From: Ramicandelaber brevisporus
Lineage: Eukaryota; Kickxellomycota; Ramicandelaberales; Ramicandelaberaceae
DNA length: 37,674 nt
Direction: 5' to 3'
Assembly (NCBI GenBank): GCA_025201865.1
Contig: MU602877.1
Location: forward strand, 1 to 37,674
This document shows positions 1 to 11,300 of the stretch, one piece after another. The translations under genes were made by a program, and so were the position numbers. Within the stretch, counting starts at the first letter, position 1. The number at the start of each line of letters is the position of its first letter. The notes under the pieces were generated by a model. It was not told the DNA's origin, searched no databases, and saw only the letters and a program-made list of their open reading frames with translations.

Positions 1-644
1 TGCGTGAATAAAAAAATTTTCAATGGTGAGAAGATGGCGTTGGAGAGCCAGGCGCCAGAGGCGAATGGAATGGTTTATATTTATGAGAAGCAGCGCGCAG
101 CACCAGTTGGGGGGAAGGGAGGGGCACGCGGGATGACGAACTCATATCTCATGATGCAAAAACGTAAGCCAATTGGCCACCGCATCTGATTAGCGTGCCG
201 CCGCAACCACACCCACCACCGCCGTTGCCGTCGCCGTCCAGCTCACTCCCTGCTTCTCCGCATCGTCGGGTCGTTGTTGCGCAGGCTCTTGTCCGTCAGC
301 AGCTTGTGCACTGACACCGTGATCCCGCCCGTTAGTGCTCGTACTTTGCAACACTCTCTACCTTCCATTGTGTTGTGCGTCATTGCGCTGTTCTTTATTT
401 GTTTGTATACGTGTCACATCCTCATATCTCCTTTTTCGCCACTTGCATCTGATTCGTTAGACACAGCTGATTACAAATCGACCTTCTACTCCGGATCCGA
501 TCATTCCTTATTTGATTGGTGACATATGAGCTTCCTGTCAATTAAGATGACTCATTTTTCATAGAAAGAAGAGAGAAAGAATGGCAAGATAAAAAAGAAA
601 CAAAAGCATCGTTCAGCTCAGCACAGTTCATTTATTTTACGTTA
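1..644. other. Gene-poor left edge, 3' of the arrestin gene
   Basis: No convincing gene is visible. A CCG-rich stretch at about 190-270 can be read as a proline-rich peptide, but it has no supported start. An 82-codon plus-strand frame at 274-522 has one hydrophobic segment and matches no family I recognise. The last roughly 100 bases should hold the 3' untranslated region of the minus-strand arrestin gene. The stretch could also hold the 5' or 3' end of a gene outside the window. Confidence 0.4.
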
Positions 645-3401
645 TCAGATCATACCGTGAGGCACATTTGCCGTAACTGTGGTATGGTATGGAACCTGAT
701 GATGAATGTCATAGTTTATTTGTGGATATTGTGCTCGCAATTGTTGTAATTGTGCATAGGCACGCTGCTGTTGTTGTAAATTCATTGTAGATGTCGCGGG
801 AAATATGGCGGATTGTTGATTTTGTGGAGGCTGTGGCAAAGCGGGAAGAGGTGACGCTCCCACGCTGGATTGTTGCTGGTGGTACGATAGTGACTGTTGT
901 TGCTGTGATTGTGATTGTGACTGATGTTGATATTGATATTGATAAGGCTCTTGGAAGTTTTGACCTACTGGATACTGGCGTTGTTGATAAAGCTGACGTT
1001 GACGAAGAAGGTTATCACCAACCGATCTAGTGCGGCTGAGAGATTTAGGCTTGTGGGCTAGCCGTTCAGCCAGAGTTTCGGTTTGGATGTGGCCAGGCTG
1101 CTGATATTGACGCTGGAATATTTGTGGATACTGTTGTGGTGAGGCATGATAGGGCTTGTGCTCTTCATAGTACAGCTGTGGTTGCTGTGACAGGGGTTGC
1201 TGTGGAGGACTCATATACGGCCCACGCTTGTACGATGCCGAGGCAGTTGGCGATAACGGTGGCGACAATTCTGATGGCTTAGCTGACCGATCAAATGACG
1301 GTGGAGCGGGCAGCAGCATGAGCACATTCTTCATATCATCGAAATCCTCATCCACCATTGGAGAGGATGATGACTGCGCGCTGTTTGAGTTTGACGGTGT
1401 AACAAAGACTGTGTTAACGAACGCACCAACGCCGCTGGTGCCGCTTGCAAATGACTTGCCCGAGTAGAATGAGTTACCGTACTTGCCAGTTTGGTGATAG
1501 TTGCTGTTCATGGTACCGATGCTGCCGCCAAGGTCAGAGATACCAAGCTGCGCGGACGAGTACTCGTCAGATGCAGACGATGGAGTGGGCAGCTGCTTTG
1601 TTTCCAAGTACTTCCAGTCAATCGAGTCGCGCGGTGATATGCCCAGCATCGGTCCGACTGGAGCATTACGACGAGTTGGCCGGTTGTCCATGGAAGCTTG
1701 AGTTGTAATCAGCGGGGATGGCACGCCGCCAATAAACGACGACCCAAATGAAGCCGAGGTTGGTGATAATGGCAACGATGGCGACGATGGCTCGAGGTTC
1801 TTCTGGCCCATAACAGCCACTTGAGCCTGCTCCCATGGCACTGCAAATACGGACAACGGCTTGGTAAGCTCATTCTCCGGAATGTGTGTATTGAATATCA
1901 CAGTACCAGTTGAACCGTCACCATTGTCCGAGTGCAGAAGCAGACCCGAGATGGCAGACTGTAAGGAAGATGCGCCAGTGCAGTTGCCAATCGTAGCCCG
2001 CTTTGCTGCACGACGCGCAGCTGCGCTCAAGCTATTGACCTTGCCACCAGTGCTGTGCTTGGGAGGCTCGAGCCGCACGGACGAAACTGGGTGCGCTAAG
2101 GGCAGCACGCTCACCGGCCGCAGTGGCAGCTCAGCCTTACCTGATCGATAGCTGCCGTTCTGATTCACCAGCACAGATACAACAAGCCGATACGTATGTG
2201 ACAGGAATGCAGAGTCAAACGTCACAATCTGCTGCGCTGGCGGTATTGGAATCAAAAACTCGTAATTCTTGTTGAGACCTGGATCCTTGGACTTGGCGAA
2301 CGCAAAGATCAAGTCAGTGTGTGCTTCGGTGACTTCCTGGACAGTGAACTCACGCTTCTGCTCAAACAGTACAGACTCTTTGCTCCACATCTGCGGGCCA
2401 ATCATCTTTGCCTCCGCCAACGTCGCCATTGTTGAGATTCCGGTTGCCGAGGTGCATTCGACACGCTCCATCAACTTGACTTCGATGCTTGTAATGTTGT
2501 CTCGTTGGTTCTCCAGTTCCACATCCAAAACAAGCCCGATGATATCGCCAGAACGGAACTCTGCATTGTAAACACGCGCTGCCAGCGACATCAGCCGCCG
2601 GGGTGTGCTCTTGAGCTTGGCCAAATCCTTGTCGCAAAACACAGGCAGTGTCTTGGTAAATGGCATGCGCGCAATCTGGGATGAGAACGGCACAATTGGA
2701 CAGAATACAAGCTCGCGATATGGCGATACAAGATTCGACTGGTTGAGATTGGACACCAGGGCAAATGCAGTCATGTCATATCGAATCTCGATTGATGGAT
2801 TGGATGTGCTGGTGGCTGGGAAGTTTACATTTGGGAATCGACAAACAAATGGAAACGAGTGGGTGCCCTTGGGGAGTGTGGCGCCAGCAAAGTCGTCTGA
2901 CCGAATCCAAATATCTGTTTCGCTGCTGAAGAAAATGCGCTCGAGCACAATTGGCTGCTGCTGCTGTTGCTGCTGCTTCTGACTATCACCACTGTTGCTA
3001 TTACTGGCGTTGGCTGCATTTTTAGATTTGATTGGCCACAGCGAACTCAGGAATGATGTGGCTTGAGAGCCATTGCTGCTGCTGTGATTTGTAGTGAGTT
3101 TGGAGCTGCTGTTGCTGCTGTTGTTGGTTGTTGCGTATGCGCTACCGTTCAACCGACGGCCGGCTGTCTTGTGTGTGTAGACGTCCGCCAGGCCAACTTT
3201 GAGCGAGCTGGAAACACGCTCACTGCCGCGGAGATGGAGTTTGACCCGTGCAACGGCAGTGGGAAGTGGAAGACGCAATACAACCTTGCCCTCCAGAACC
3301 GTGTTGGGCGTGACAACTGGATTCTCGCCTCGGTTGAAGAGGACAACCTCGACGGATGCCTGCTGTGCAGTCGTTTGTACCGGAGAGAGAATTGTTGACA
3401 T
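645..3401 (-). CDS. Alpha-arrestin (ART-like) trafficking adaptor
   Basis: A 918-residue protein with a fungal alpha-arrestin layout. The arrestin-N half (about 15-230) has a beta-rich VEVVLFNRGENPVV start and the LPKGTHSFPFVCRFP strand typical of the fold. A Ser/Asn/Gln-rich loop with a seven-Gln run is inserted at about 75-150. The arrestin-C half (about 235-450) contains ARVYNAEFRSGDIIGLVLDVELEN-type strands. The remaining half is a disordered Pro/Ser/Gln tail. Family members recruit a Rsp5-type ubiquitin ligase to plasma-membrane cargo. I see no canonical PPxY motif; PPSF is the nearest. I chose the internal ATG at 3401 because the frame upstream of it encodes only a low-complexity peptide from a tandem-repeat leader. 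The tail is rich in SP sites, which would suit phosphoregulation. The family call is firm and the cargo is unknown. Confidence 0.8.
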   Translation of the reverse strand: MSTILSPVQTTAQQASVEVVLFNRGENPVVTPNTVLEGKVVLRLPLPTAVARVKLHLRGSERVSSSLKVGLADVYTHKTAGRRLNGSAYATTNNSSNSSSKLTTNHSSSNGSQATSFLSSLWPIKSKNAANASNSNSGDSQKQQQQQQQPIVLERIFFSSETDIWIRSDDFAGATLPKGTHSFPFVCRFPNVNFPATSTSNPSIEIRYDMTAFALVSNLNQSNLVSPYRELVFCPIVPFSSQIARMPFTKTLPVFCDKDLAKLKSTPRRLMSLAARVYNAEFRSGDIIGLVLDVELENQRDNITSIEVKLMERVECTSATGISTMATLAEAKMIGPQMWSKESVLFEQKREFTVQEVTEAHTDLIFAFAKSKDPGLNKNYEFLIPIPPAQQIVTFDSAFLSHTYRLVVSVLVNQNGSYRSGKAELPLRPVSVLPLAHPVSSVRLEPPKHSTGGKVNSLSAAARRAAKRATIGNCTGASSLQSAISGLLLHSDNGDGSTGTVIFNTHIPENELTKPLSVFAVPWEQAQVAVMGQKNLEPSSPSLPLSPTSASFGSSFIGGVPSPLITTQASMDNRPTRRNAPVGPMLGISPRDSIDWKYLETKQLPTPSSASDEYSSAQLGISDLGGSIGTMNSNYHQTGKYGNSFYSGKSFASGTSGVGAFVNTVFVTPSNSNSAQSSSSPMVDEDFDDMKNVLMLLPAPPSFDRSAKPSELSPPLSPTASASYKRGPYMSPPQQPLSQQPQLYYEEHKPYHASPQQYPQIFQRQYQQPGHIQTETLAERLAHKPKSLSRTRSVGDNLLRQRQLYQQRQYPVGQNFQEPYQYQYQHQSQSQSQQQQSLSYHQQQSSVGASPLPALPQPPQNQQSAIFPATSTMNLQQQQRAYAQLQQLRAQYPQINYDIHHQVPYHTTVTANVPHGMI

Positions 3402-3426
3402 TTGTGAGACAGCTGTGTGTATAAAG

Positions 3427-3529
3427 TGCGAGCTGTGAAGTGTGAGCTGTGAAGTGTGAGCTGTGAAGTGTGAGGTGCGAGGTACGAGGCGTGAAGCGTG
3501 AAGTGTGAAGTGTGAAGTGTGAAGTGTGG
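3427..3529. repeat. Tandem TGAAGTGTGA-type repeat in the arrestin leader
   Basis: About ten degenerate copies of a 9-10 base unit related to TGAAGTGTGA (plus strand) lie just upstream of the arrestin ATG. On the coding strand the tract is pyrimidine-rich. It keeps the frame open for 88 codons upstream, which artificially lengthens the arrestin reading frame. It most likely sits in the 5' untranslated region. Confidence 0.7.
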
Positions 3530-5313
3530 CTTGACACGATAAGGTTACAAGGATGAGCGGGAGCAGATGACAAATACAAAGTGAAAACCAAAACGACAAA
3601 CAAAAACGACAAACAAAAACAGCAAAAAAACAACAACAGCAACAAAGAGATAAAAGTGACAGCAACGGAGATGCTGCTCCGTTTCGAAAGATTGGAGCGA
3701 TGCGAAGGGAGTGGTGCTTATATTATACTGTGAGCTTTGTTGCGCAATTGGCAGACCAACGAGCATCGTCTTGTGACCTCTGTCCTTCTCTGTGGAGAGA
3801 GTGGGTCGTACATCAATTTAAAAAATCAAAGTCGCACGCAAGTATCGGCGAGCGCCTTTGTACACGCGACTTGTCAATAAGCATGCTTTTTCACCCCTCC
3901 TCTCCTACGTGCACACACTCTCTGTACAGCACAAGGTTCCGTTCATAAATGGCGGACATGTGGAAACTGTGGGACCGGAGTTGTGAAAGGACCAATGGGA
4001 GCGTGAGAAATGCACGCGATCTCACTCTCGTATTGATCGATTAGCTGCCATACTGCTCCTCCTCCTCCTCCTTCCCCACTTGGCACACAGCTTGCAAGTA
4101 AACGAGATTTTACGCGTGGTGGCGACGTGACAGCGCACTACCCCAGATTTAGCATTCGCTTATACAGCGGTCTCCACACGACTCGTACAAGAGTCATCTT
4201 CTGCACTGTTTCGACTGCACGAAATGCACAAGTATTCAAAGATTCGCACACAAAGCTTTTTCAAGAGTCGTACAACTTTTGTCAATGGAAGTGTGCAGAG
4301 GAGGAAGAACATAGCACGGATACATGAAAAAAACAAAATAAAAGAGGGGGAGGCTCCACGACGCTGGTGTCTATTCAGCAAAGTTTTGGATGCATGAGAG
4401 TGTGAGAGTATGAACAAAAGACTCCCCAAAATCGGAGATATTTTCTTTGGGGACGGAGAGGGAACATAGATGCACGTTTCTCTATTGTGTCAACTGTACT
4501 CTGAGACGATTGCGCTCACATTTCGTGAATAGATAATGCACACTTCCCGATATGGGTTTCTCAATTAACACTTAATTAGCAAGTCAAGTTTTGTCGTATT
4601 ATTATATGCACTTTAAAATGATGCTGTTTTTATTAAACAAAAGGAATAAAAGACACATAGGATTGATGCTATTTAAGGGTTTTGTTTTGTTTGGCCAGAG
4701 TGTTCAGAAGCATCTCCTTGAATTTGAGTCAAAACATCTGCTGGTGAAATCTTCTGTAGAAACACGGAGGTGACATCGCCTCCTGTCAGATATCATTTAG
4801 AACCTCCTTCGAAATCAACAGGTAAAATGCCAGTGCATATTGGCAGCTTGGCAGGGATGACAATGGCAGGCCAGACCGTTTCTCTCTCTCTTTCTCTCTT
4901 CTCTCTTCACCCCCTTCTTTCCCGACAGTCTGTCTTTGAATCAGTAATCTTGACGCTGGTCCTTCTCCCTTCACGTACAGATTCTGTCACTCTTCCTCCA
5001 GTCCCTTTCCTCCAGTCTTTCGATTCAAGCTGATCTTTTTTTGTTTTCGTTTCTCTAATTCCGCACATCCGGGAGATTATCACATCACGATCACGAGTGC
5101 CGTCAGTCAAATATTTCACCCTTTTGTGCATCCAGCCTTCCCAATCTCCCTTTTGAGTAATCCTATATTTTATCCATCGTCAGTTATCATCCATTGTGCT
5201 TTTATTTTTGAGTAGCATCCAGTGCTCTGGCTTTTTCCTTCTTTTTGTTTTGGAGTCAAATATATTGCGTTTGCAGAGTTATAACTACAGCTACAACTAC
5301 AATTACAACTACA
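3530..5313. promoter_or_regulatory. Divergent intergenic region between arrestin and FKS
   Basis: About 1.8 kb separates two divergent genes, so it should hold both promoters. An A-rich repeat of ACAAAAACG type (about 3590-3625) reads as a T-rich leader for the arrestin gene. An AT-rich TATA-like stretch (TATAATATAAG on the minus strand) lies near 3716-3728. A TATATTTT stretch at about 5165 lies roughly 150 bases before the FKS start. CT-rich tracts at about 4878-5000 could belong to the FKS leader. No convincing coding frame is present. Confidence 0.45.
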
Positions 5314-8300
5314 ATGGATCCTCATCAGCATCCTCTGACCAATTCTGAGTCGATGCGCCATGATAACACATCGACCATGTCGTGGAGTTCAACTCACGGT
5401 CTCTTGCGCAGCGCTGATCATCACAACAACATCAACACCAACATCAGCAGTGGTGAAAACGGCCATCTCCGTTCAACTACTTCAGCTGCAGCATCTCATT
5501 CTGCATCCACCCAGCCATCTCCGCCATCTGGCTACATGTACTCTGAAGAGGACGTTGTCACCAACCCAGACTCCATTTCCTCCAGCGAGGCTGCAGCCGC
5601 CACAACCGCTGCTTTGATCGCTGCTCTCGGTGCCGATGCTCCATATCCAGCTTGGACCGATCCAAGCATGATTCCGCTGACTGTTGCAGAAATTAGCGAC
5701 ATCTTTGCCAATTTGCAGCGCAAGTTTGGATTCCAAGCTGATAACATGCGCAACCAAATGGATTCACTCCTGACAATGCTGGACTCGCGCGCATCGAGAA
5801 TGACCCCACACATGGCTCTGCTGACATTGCACGCAGATTACTTGGGCGGTGAGCATGCAAACTATCGACAGTGGTACTTTTCAGCGCGTTTGGACCACGA
5901 TCAGCACGTTCAACTCCATCCACCAGCTTCAGCAGCAGCAGCAGTAGCAGCCACACAGAATGGGCCATCCTCCACAGCTGCTTTGGGTGAGACCAAGGTT
6001 GAGTATGGATTCCGCACGATGGACGATATTGAGGCGGCCGCTGCTGCGTCGTTGCCATCTGGTCCGATGCTGCTTGGGCTGGATGTCGAGCCACAGGATT
6101 CGCACGCTGCGTTTGATGAGAACTGGCGTGCTCGTATGGCCCAGCTCACCCAGTTTGAACGCTGTCGCCAACTCGCACTCTGGCTCATGATTTGGGGCGA
6201 AGCTGGCAACGTGCGGTTCATGCCGGAATGTCTCTGCTTCCTCTTCAAGTGTGCATACGACGCTCTCTTGGCAGATGACATCAAGTCTGGTTGTTTTGAC
6301 ATGGCTGCGAACAACGGCTACAACAGTGCCACTGGTGACAATGTGGTTGGTCCAGCTGAGGAGGGCAGCTTCCTGCGTGGTATCATCGTGCCTCTGTATA
6401 CATTTCTGCGTGATCAAAACTACCATGTTGTTGGCAGCAAGCTGGTCAAGCGCGAGCGTGACCACGTTGAGGTCATTGGCTACGACGACGTCAACGAGCT
6501 CTTTTGGTCTATGGATGGTCTGCGTCGTCTTGTTGCATCTCGTCCATCTAGCAGCACTAGCAGCACCCACAGCAATCACAGCACTAGCAACAAAGTGATG
6601 GTTATGGATGCCGCGCCTGGTGATCGTTACGCGCTGCTTCATGGTGTTCATTGGGAGAAGGCGCTCCGCAAAACGTATCGTGAGCATCGCACAATGCTGC
6701 ACGTGGTTGTCAACTTTTCGCGCGTTTGGATCTTCCACATCTGCATATACTTTTATTACACACTCTGCAACGCGCCATATCTATATGACAAATCGCTGCT
6801 TGATCTTCGCAAGTATGCCAGCGGTAGTGGCAACAGTGGAGGATCTGGTGTAAGCCAGAGTCACGGATCCTTTGGGTTTGGAACTGGTGGCACTGGCAAC
6901 AGTCGTGGTTCTGGTTCTGGTTCTGGTTCTGGCTCCGGCTCCGGCTCCGGCTCTGACAATGCATTTGTGACTGGTCGTGCGTGGTCATCAACATCAATAT
7001 CAGGCAGTGGCATCAACTCTAGTGGCAATGAAAACAGTGGCGATGGATCAGTTCAGCTTCCTGGATTCAGTGGCAGTGGCAGTGGCAGTGGTGGTTCGTC
7101 AAAGTTATCTTCTAATCACAATGCAGAGATGCTTGCAGTTCAGTTGACACTGCTTGCTCTTGGTGGATCCATTGCTACCTTTATCAATATTATGGCAACT
7201 ATTATAGAGTTCTGGTTTGTTGCAGTTGATTGGCGCACTACCCGCTTGTTGCTTCGTCGTCTTGCATTATTACTTGTCATATTTGTGTGCAACACTGCTC
7301 CTACCTACTTCGTGGTGGCATTTTGCACTAATCCCAAGAAGAGTGCATTGTTTACTGCTGGTAAGGTTGTAGCTGTAATCCAACTTGTTGCATCCATTAT
7401 CATATTTGCCATGTTTTGCATCATTCCGCTCAATGCATTATTCCAGAGACGTGGATCTATTGTGGCAACTCTGTTTGGCGATCGTGGCGCTGGCAGCAAT
7501 TCAACCAGTGATGGCAGTCGTGGTTCAGTCCGTACCAATCGTAACTTACGTACTCCATTGGGTCCATTTACTGACAAGTCTGTTCCAACTCGTTCATCAA
7601 CGCTGTGCAACCGTGATGAACCCAGTATTACTAACAAATTATTTACAGCCAACTATCCACCATTAACTGGACGTGATCGATTGCTATCCATTGTCATGTG
7701 GGGCTGTATATTCTGCTGCAAATTGATTGAATCGTACTTCTTCCTTGCGCTGTCATTCCAGGATCCACTTCGTACATTGTTTGCATACAAGTCGCCAAGA
7801 TGCAGTGATAAATTAATTGGAAACATACTCTGCAGATATCACAATAATATCACACTTGTATTAATCGTGTTATTGGACATGCTGCTATTCTTTTTGGATA
7901 CATATCTGTGGTATGTGGTTTGGAATACGATATTCTCTGTTGTGCGCTCATTCCAGCTGGGTGTGTCCATCTGGTCTCCTTGGCGCAGTATATTTGTCAG
8001 ATTGCCCAAACGCATCTATGCAAAGATATTAACTGTCAGTAGCAATAATGATCCAGCAGCCGTATCTGTGCCAATCAACTCGTCAATGGGACCTGCCTCA
8101 GTCTCTGCCACACCTGGGATGATGACAGCAACCGTGGAGTCAAACTCTAAGCCCAAGTATTTGTGCTCTCAGATATGGAATGCAATTGTGCTATCAATGT
8201 ATCGCGAGCATTTGCTATCAGCTGAACAGGCTCAAAAGATGCTATACACTAATATTAATATTAATAATAACAACTACAACAACAATGCTAGCATTAATCA

Positions 8301-11300
8301 TAATTACAATGGAAGAGTAAATGATGAGCTGGATGATTATGAAAATGTAAACAGAGACGATATTAGTGGAATTAGCAGTAGCAATATTAGCAATAGACTT
8401 CGTAGTATTAACGTGCATAACAGTGGAAGTAGCAATGGCAGCATTAGTGGATCGAGTGAAAATAATAATAGCAATAGCACTAACTTAAGACCGCCTAGAT
8501 TCTTTATTGCTCAAGAGGATACATCATCAATGGCAGACTTTTTACCAGCTGGGAGTGAAGCTGAGCGCAGAATTAACTTCTTTGCTCAATCACTGTCGAC
8601 TGTGCTGCCAGATCCAATTCCAGTGGAGAATATGCCGTCATTTACAGTGTTGACACCACATTATGGAGAGAAAATACTCTTGAATCTCAAGGAAATTATC
8701 AAAGAGAGTGATAAGAACACTAGAATCACTCTGTTGGAGTATTTGCAAGCATTGCATCCATTGGAATGGGATAACTTTGTCAAAGATACTAAATTATTTG
8801 CCGAGGAATCTGGTTTAATCTCCTCCACGATTCCTCAATTAAGCAGATCTGAATCTGCTATTGGACTAATGATGATGAATAATGACAATACTAATATCGC
8901 AGCTACCACCAATAACAATCATAATAACAGCAATAACAGCAATAATAACAATACCAATAATGAATCATCTGCTCATCTAATCAACAACAATAGTGATATT
9001 AATCATCCATTGCAACCACCGTCTATCCACTCGGTGTCACACACACCCTCACTCAATATTAGCAACATCGGTAACTTTAATGGTAATGGTAATGGCAATG
9101 GCAATGGAATATACCAGCATCCATATCATTCCAGTGCACTTCAAAGTGAAATATTCCGAGCTCAGTCTAAATCTAAGGCCGATGACTTGCCATTTTATTC
9201 CATTGGATTTAAACACGCCTCACCTGAGTTTACGCTGCGCACTCGTGTTTGGGCTTCACTTCGCTCTCAGACTCTATTCAGAACTGTCTCTGGCTTCATG
9301 AATTACAACAAAGCACTCAAATTGCTATACAAAGTGGAAAATCCAGAAATGGTTTCATTTTTGGGATCACGCAGTAGATTGCTGGAGGCTGAGTTATCAA
9401 GGATGGCGCGCCGCAAATTTAATTTTATAGTGGCAATGCAACGCTATGCAGATTTTAATGATGAGGAACTGGAATCAGCTGAGTTTTTATTGCGATCATA
9501 TCCGGATCTACAGATTGCATATATTGAAACAGCCAAAGATGCAGCAAGTGGAATTAATCAAGTGTTTAGTTGTTTAGTTGATGGCAGATGCCCAATTGGA
9601 GAGAATGGACGCCGTGTCCCCAAATATAAAATAGAGCTACCTGGATACCCCATCTTGGGAGATGGCAAATCAGATAATCAAAATCATGCAATTATATTTT
9701 CACGTGGAGAGTATGTACAATTGGTGGATGCTAATCAGGATAACTATCTGGAAGAGGCTCTTAAAATTAGAAATGTATTGGGTGAATTTGAACAGTATAA
9801 TCCTCCAAGTAACTCTCCATATTCTCCATCCAACACCAGTAACAATTGCAATGGCAGCAATATAAAGGCACCAGTGGCTATAGTGGGAGCACGTGAGTTT
9901 ATATTCAGTGAAAACACCGGAATGTTTGGAGATGTAGCAGCTGGCAAAGAGGCCACATTTGGCACGTTAACTCAGCGCATGATGGCTAAATTAGGAGGCA
10001 AACTCCATTATGGACACCCTGATTTCCTTAATTTTATATTCATGACAAGCCGTGGTGGAGTAAGCAAAGCTCAGAAGGGAATCCATTTGAACGAAGATAT
10101 TTATGCTGGAATGTGTGCGTTTGAAAGAGGCGGACGAATCAAGCATACTGAGTATTATCAATGTGGAAAGGGAAGAGATTTGGGCTTTGTTAGCTGTCTC
10201 GGCTTTGTTGCCAAGATTGGGACTGGAATGGGTGAGCAAATGCTGTCGAGAGAGTACTATTGGCTGGGAACTCAATTGCCCATTGACAGATTCTTGACAT
10301 TTTACTATGCTCATCCTGGGTTCCATATCAATAATATAATGATTATTGCAGCCATTCAACTCTTCATGCTGGCTCTATTGTATCTTGGCGCAATGAACAT
10401 CACTGTAGTCACCTGCCACCCGCCTGTTGACTTGTCTACATCATCTCTGCTCAATCAACAGCGAATGTCTGCACTCTCGAGCTCAACAGTGCTGGTTCCA
10501 TTTGGATGCTTCAACATTTACCCCATCATGGATTGGATTGCCGACACTGTCCTGTCAATAATGACTGTGTTCTTGATTGCCTTTTTGCCACTGTTCCTCC
10601 AGGTGCTTACTGAGCAAGGTTTGATGCGCTCCGCAGTGCGTCTTGGCAAGCAGTTCCTCTCGTTATCTCCGCTCTATGAAGTATATGTGACTCAGATATA
10701 TGCACATTCCCTTCTGACTAATTTAAGCTATGGTGGAGCCCAGTATATTGGCACCGGCCGTGGCTTGGCAACTGCTCGCCAAAGCTTCTCTTCATTGTAT
10801 ACCAAATTTGCAGATGCATCCATGTACTTGGGCTCTCGCTTAATTTTGATGCTGTTGTTTGGATCGATGGTTGTTTGGACTCCCCACTTGATCTACTTCT
10901 GGGTCACTGTAATGGCGCTATGTATGGCTCCGTTTATATTCAATCCGCATCAATTCTCGCTCGTTGATTTCATTATTGATTATTCCAACTGGTTGCAGTG
11001 GATGGCTGCTGGTAACCATGATAGTTCAAGTGATGGGAATTCATGGATATCTCACTGTCGTAGTAGCAGAGTTAGAATCACTGGCGTCAAGCGTCTTCGA
11101 GGCAAACCAGCTACTGGTGGCAATCCTCCAAGAGCACGTCGATTGGTCATTCTTATTTCTAATGTCATTCTGCCAATCTTGACCATGGCATTGATGGTGG
11201 CTGTGTATTCATTTGTGCATTCAGTTCCAAGTAGCAGTAGCAGTAGCAGTAGCGGTAGCAGTGGTAGTGGTAGTAGCAGCAGCAGTGGTAGTAGCGGTGG

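Noticed and set aside
274-522. 82-codon plus-strand frame with one hydrophobic segment
   Set aside because: No family match or supporting signals; composition fits leader or spacer sequence.
4181-4199. GACTC/GAGTC hairpin in the arrestin-FKS spacer
   Set aside because: A five-base stem is expected by chance over this length.
5929-6738. 269-codon minus-strand frame inside FKS
   Set aside because: Antisense shadow of the strongly conserved FKS N-terminal domain; no domain of its own.
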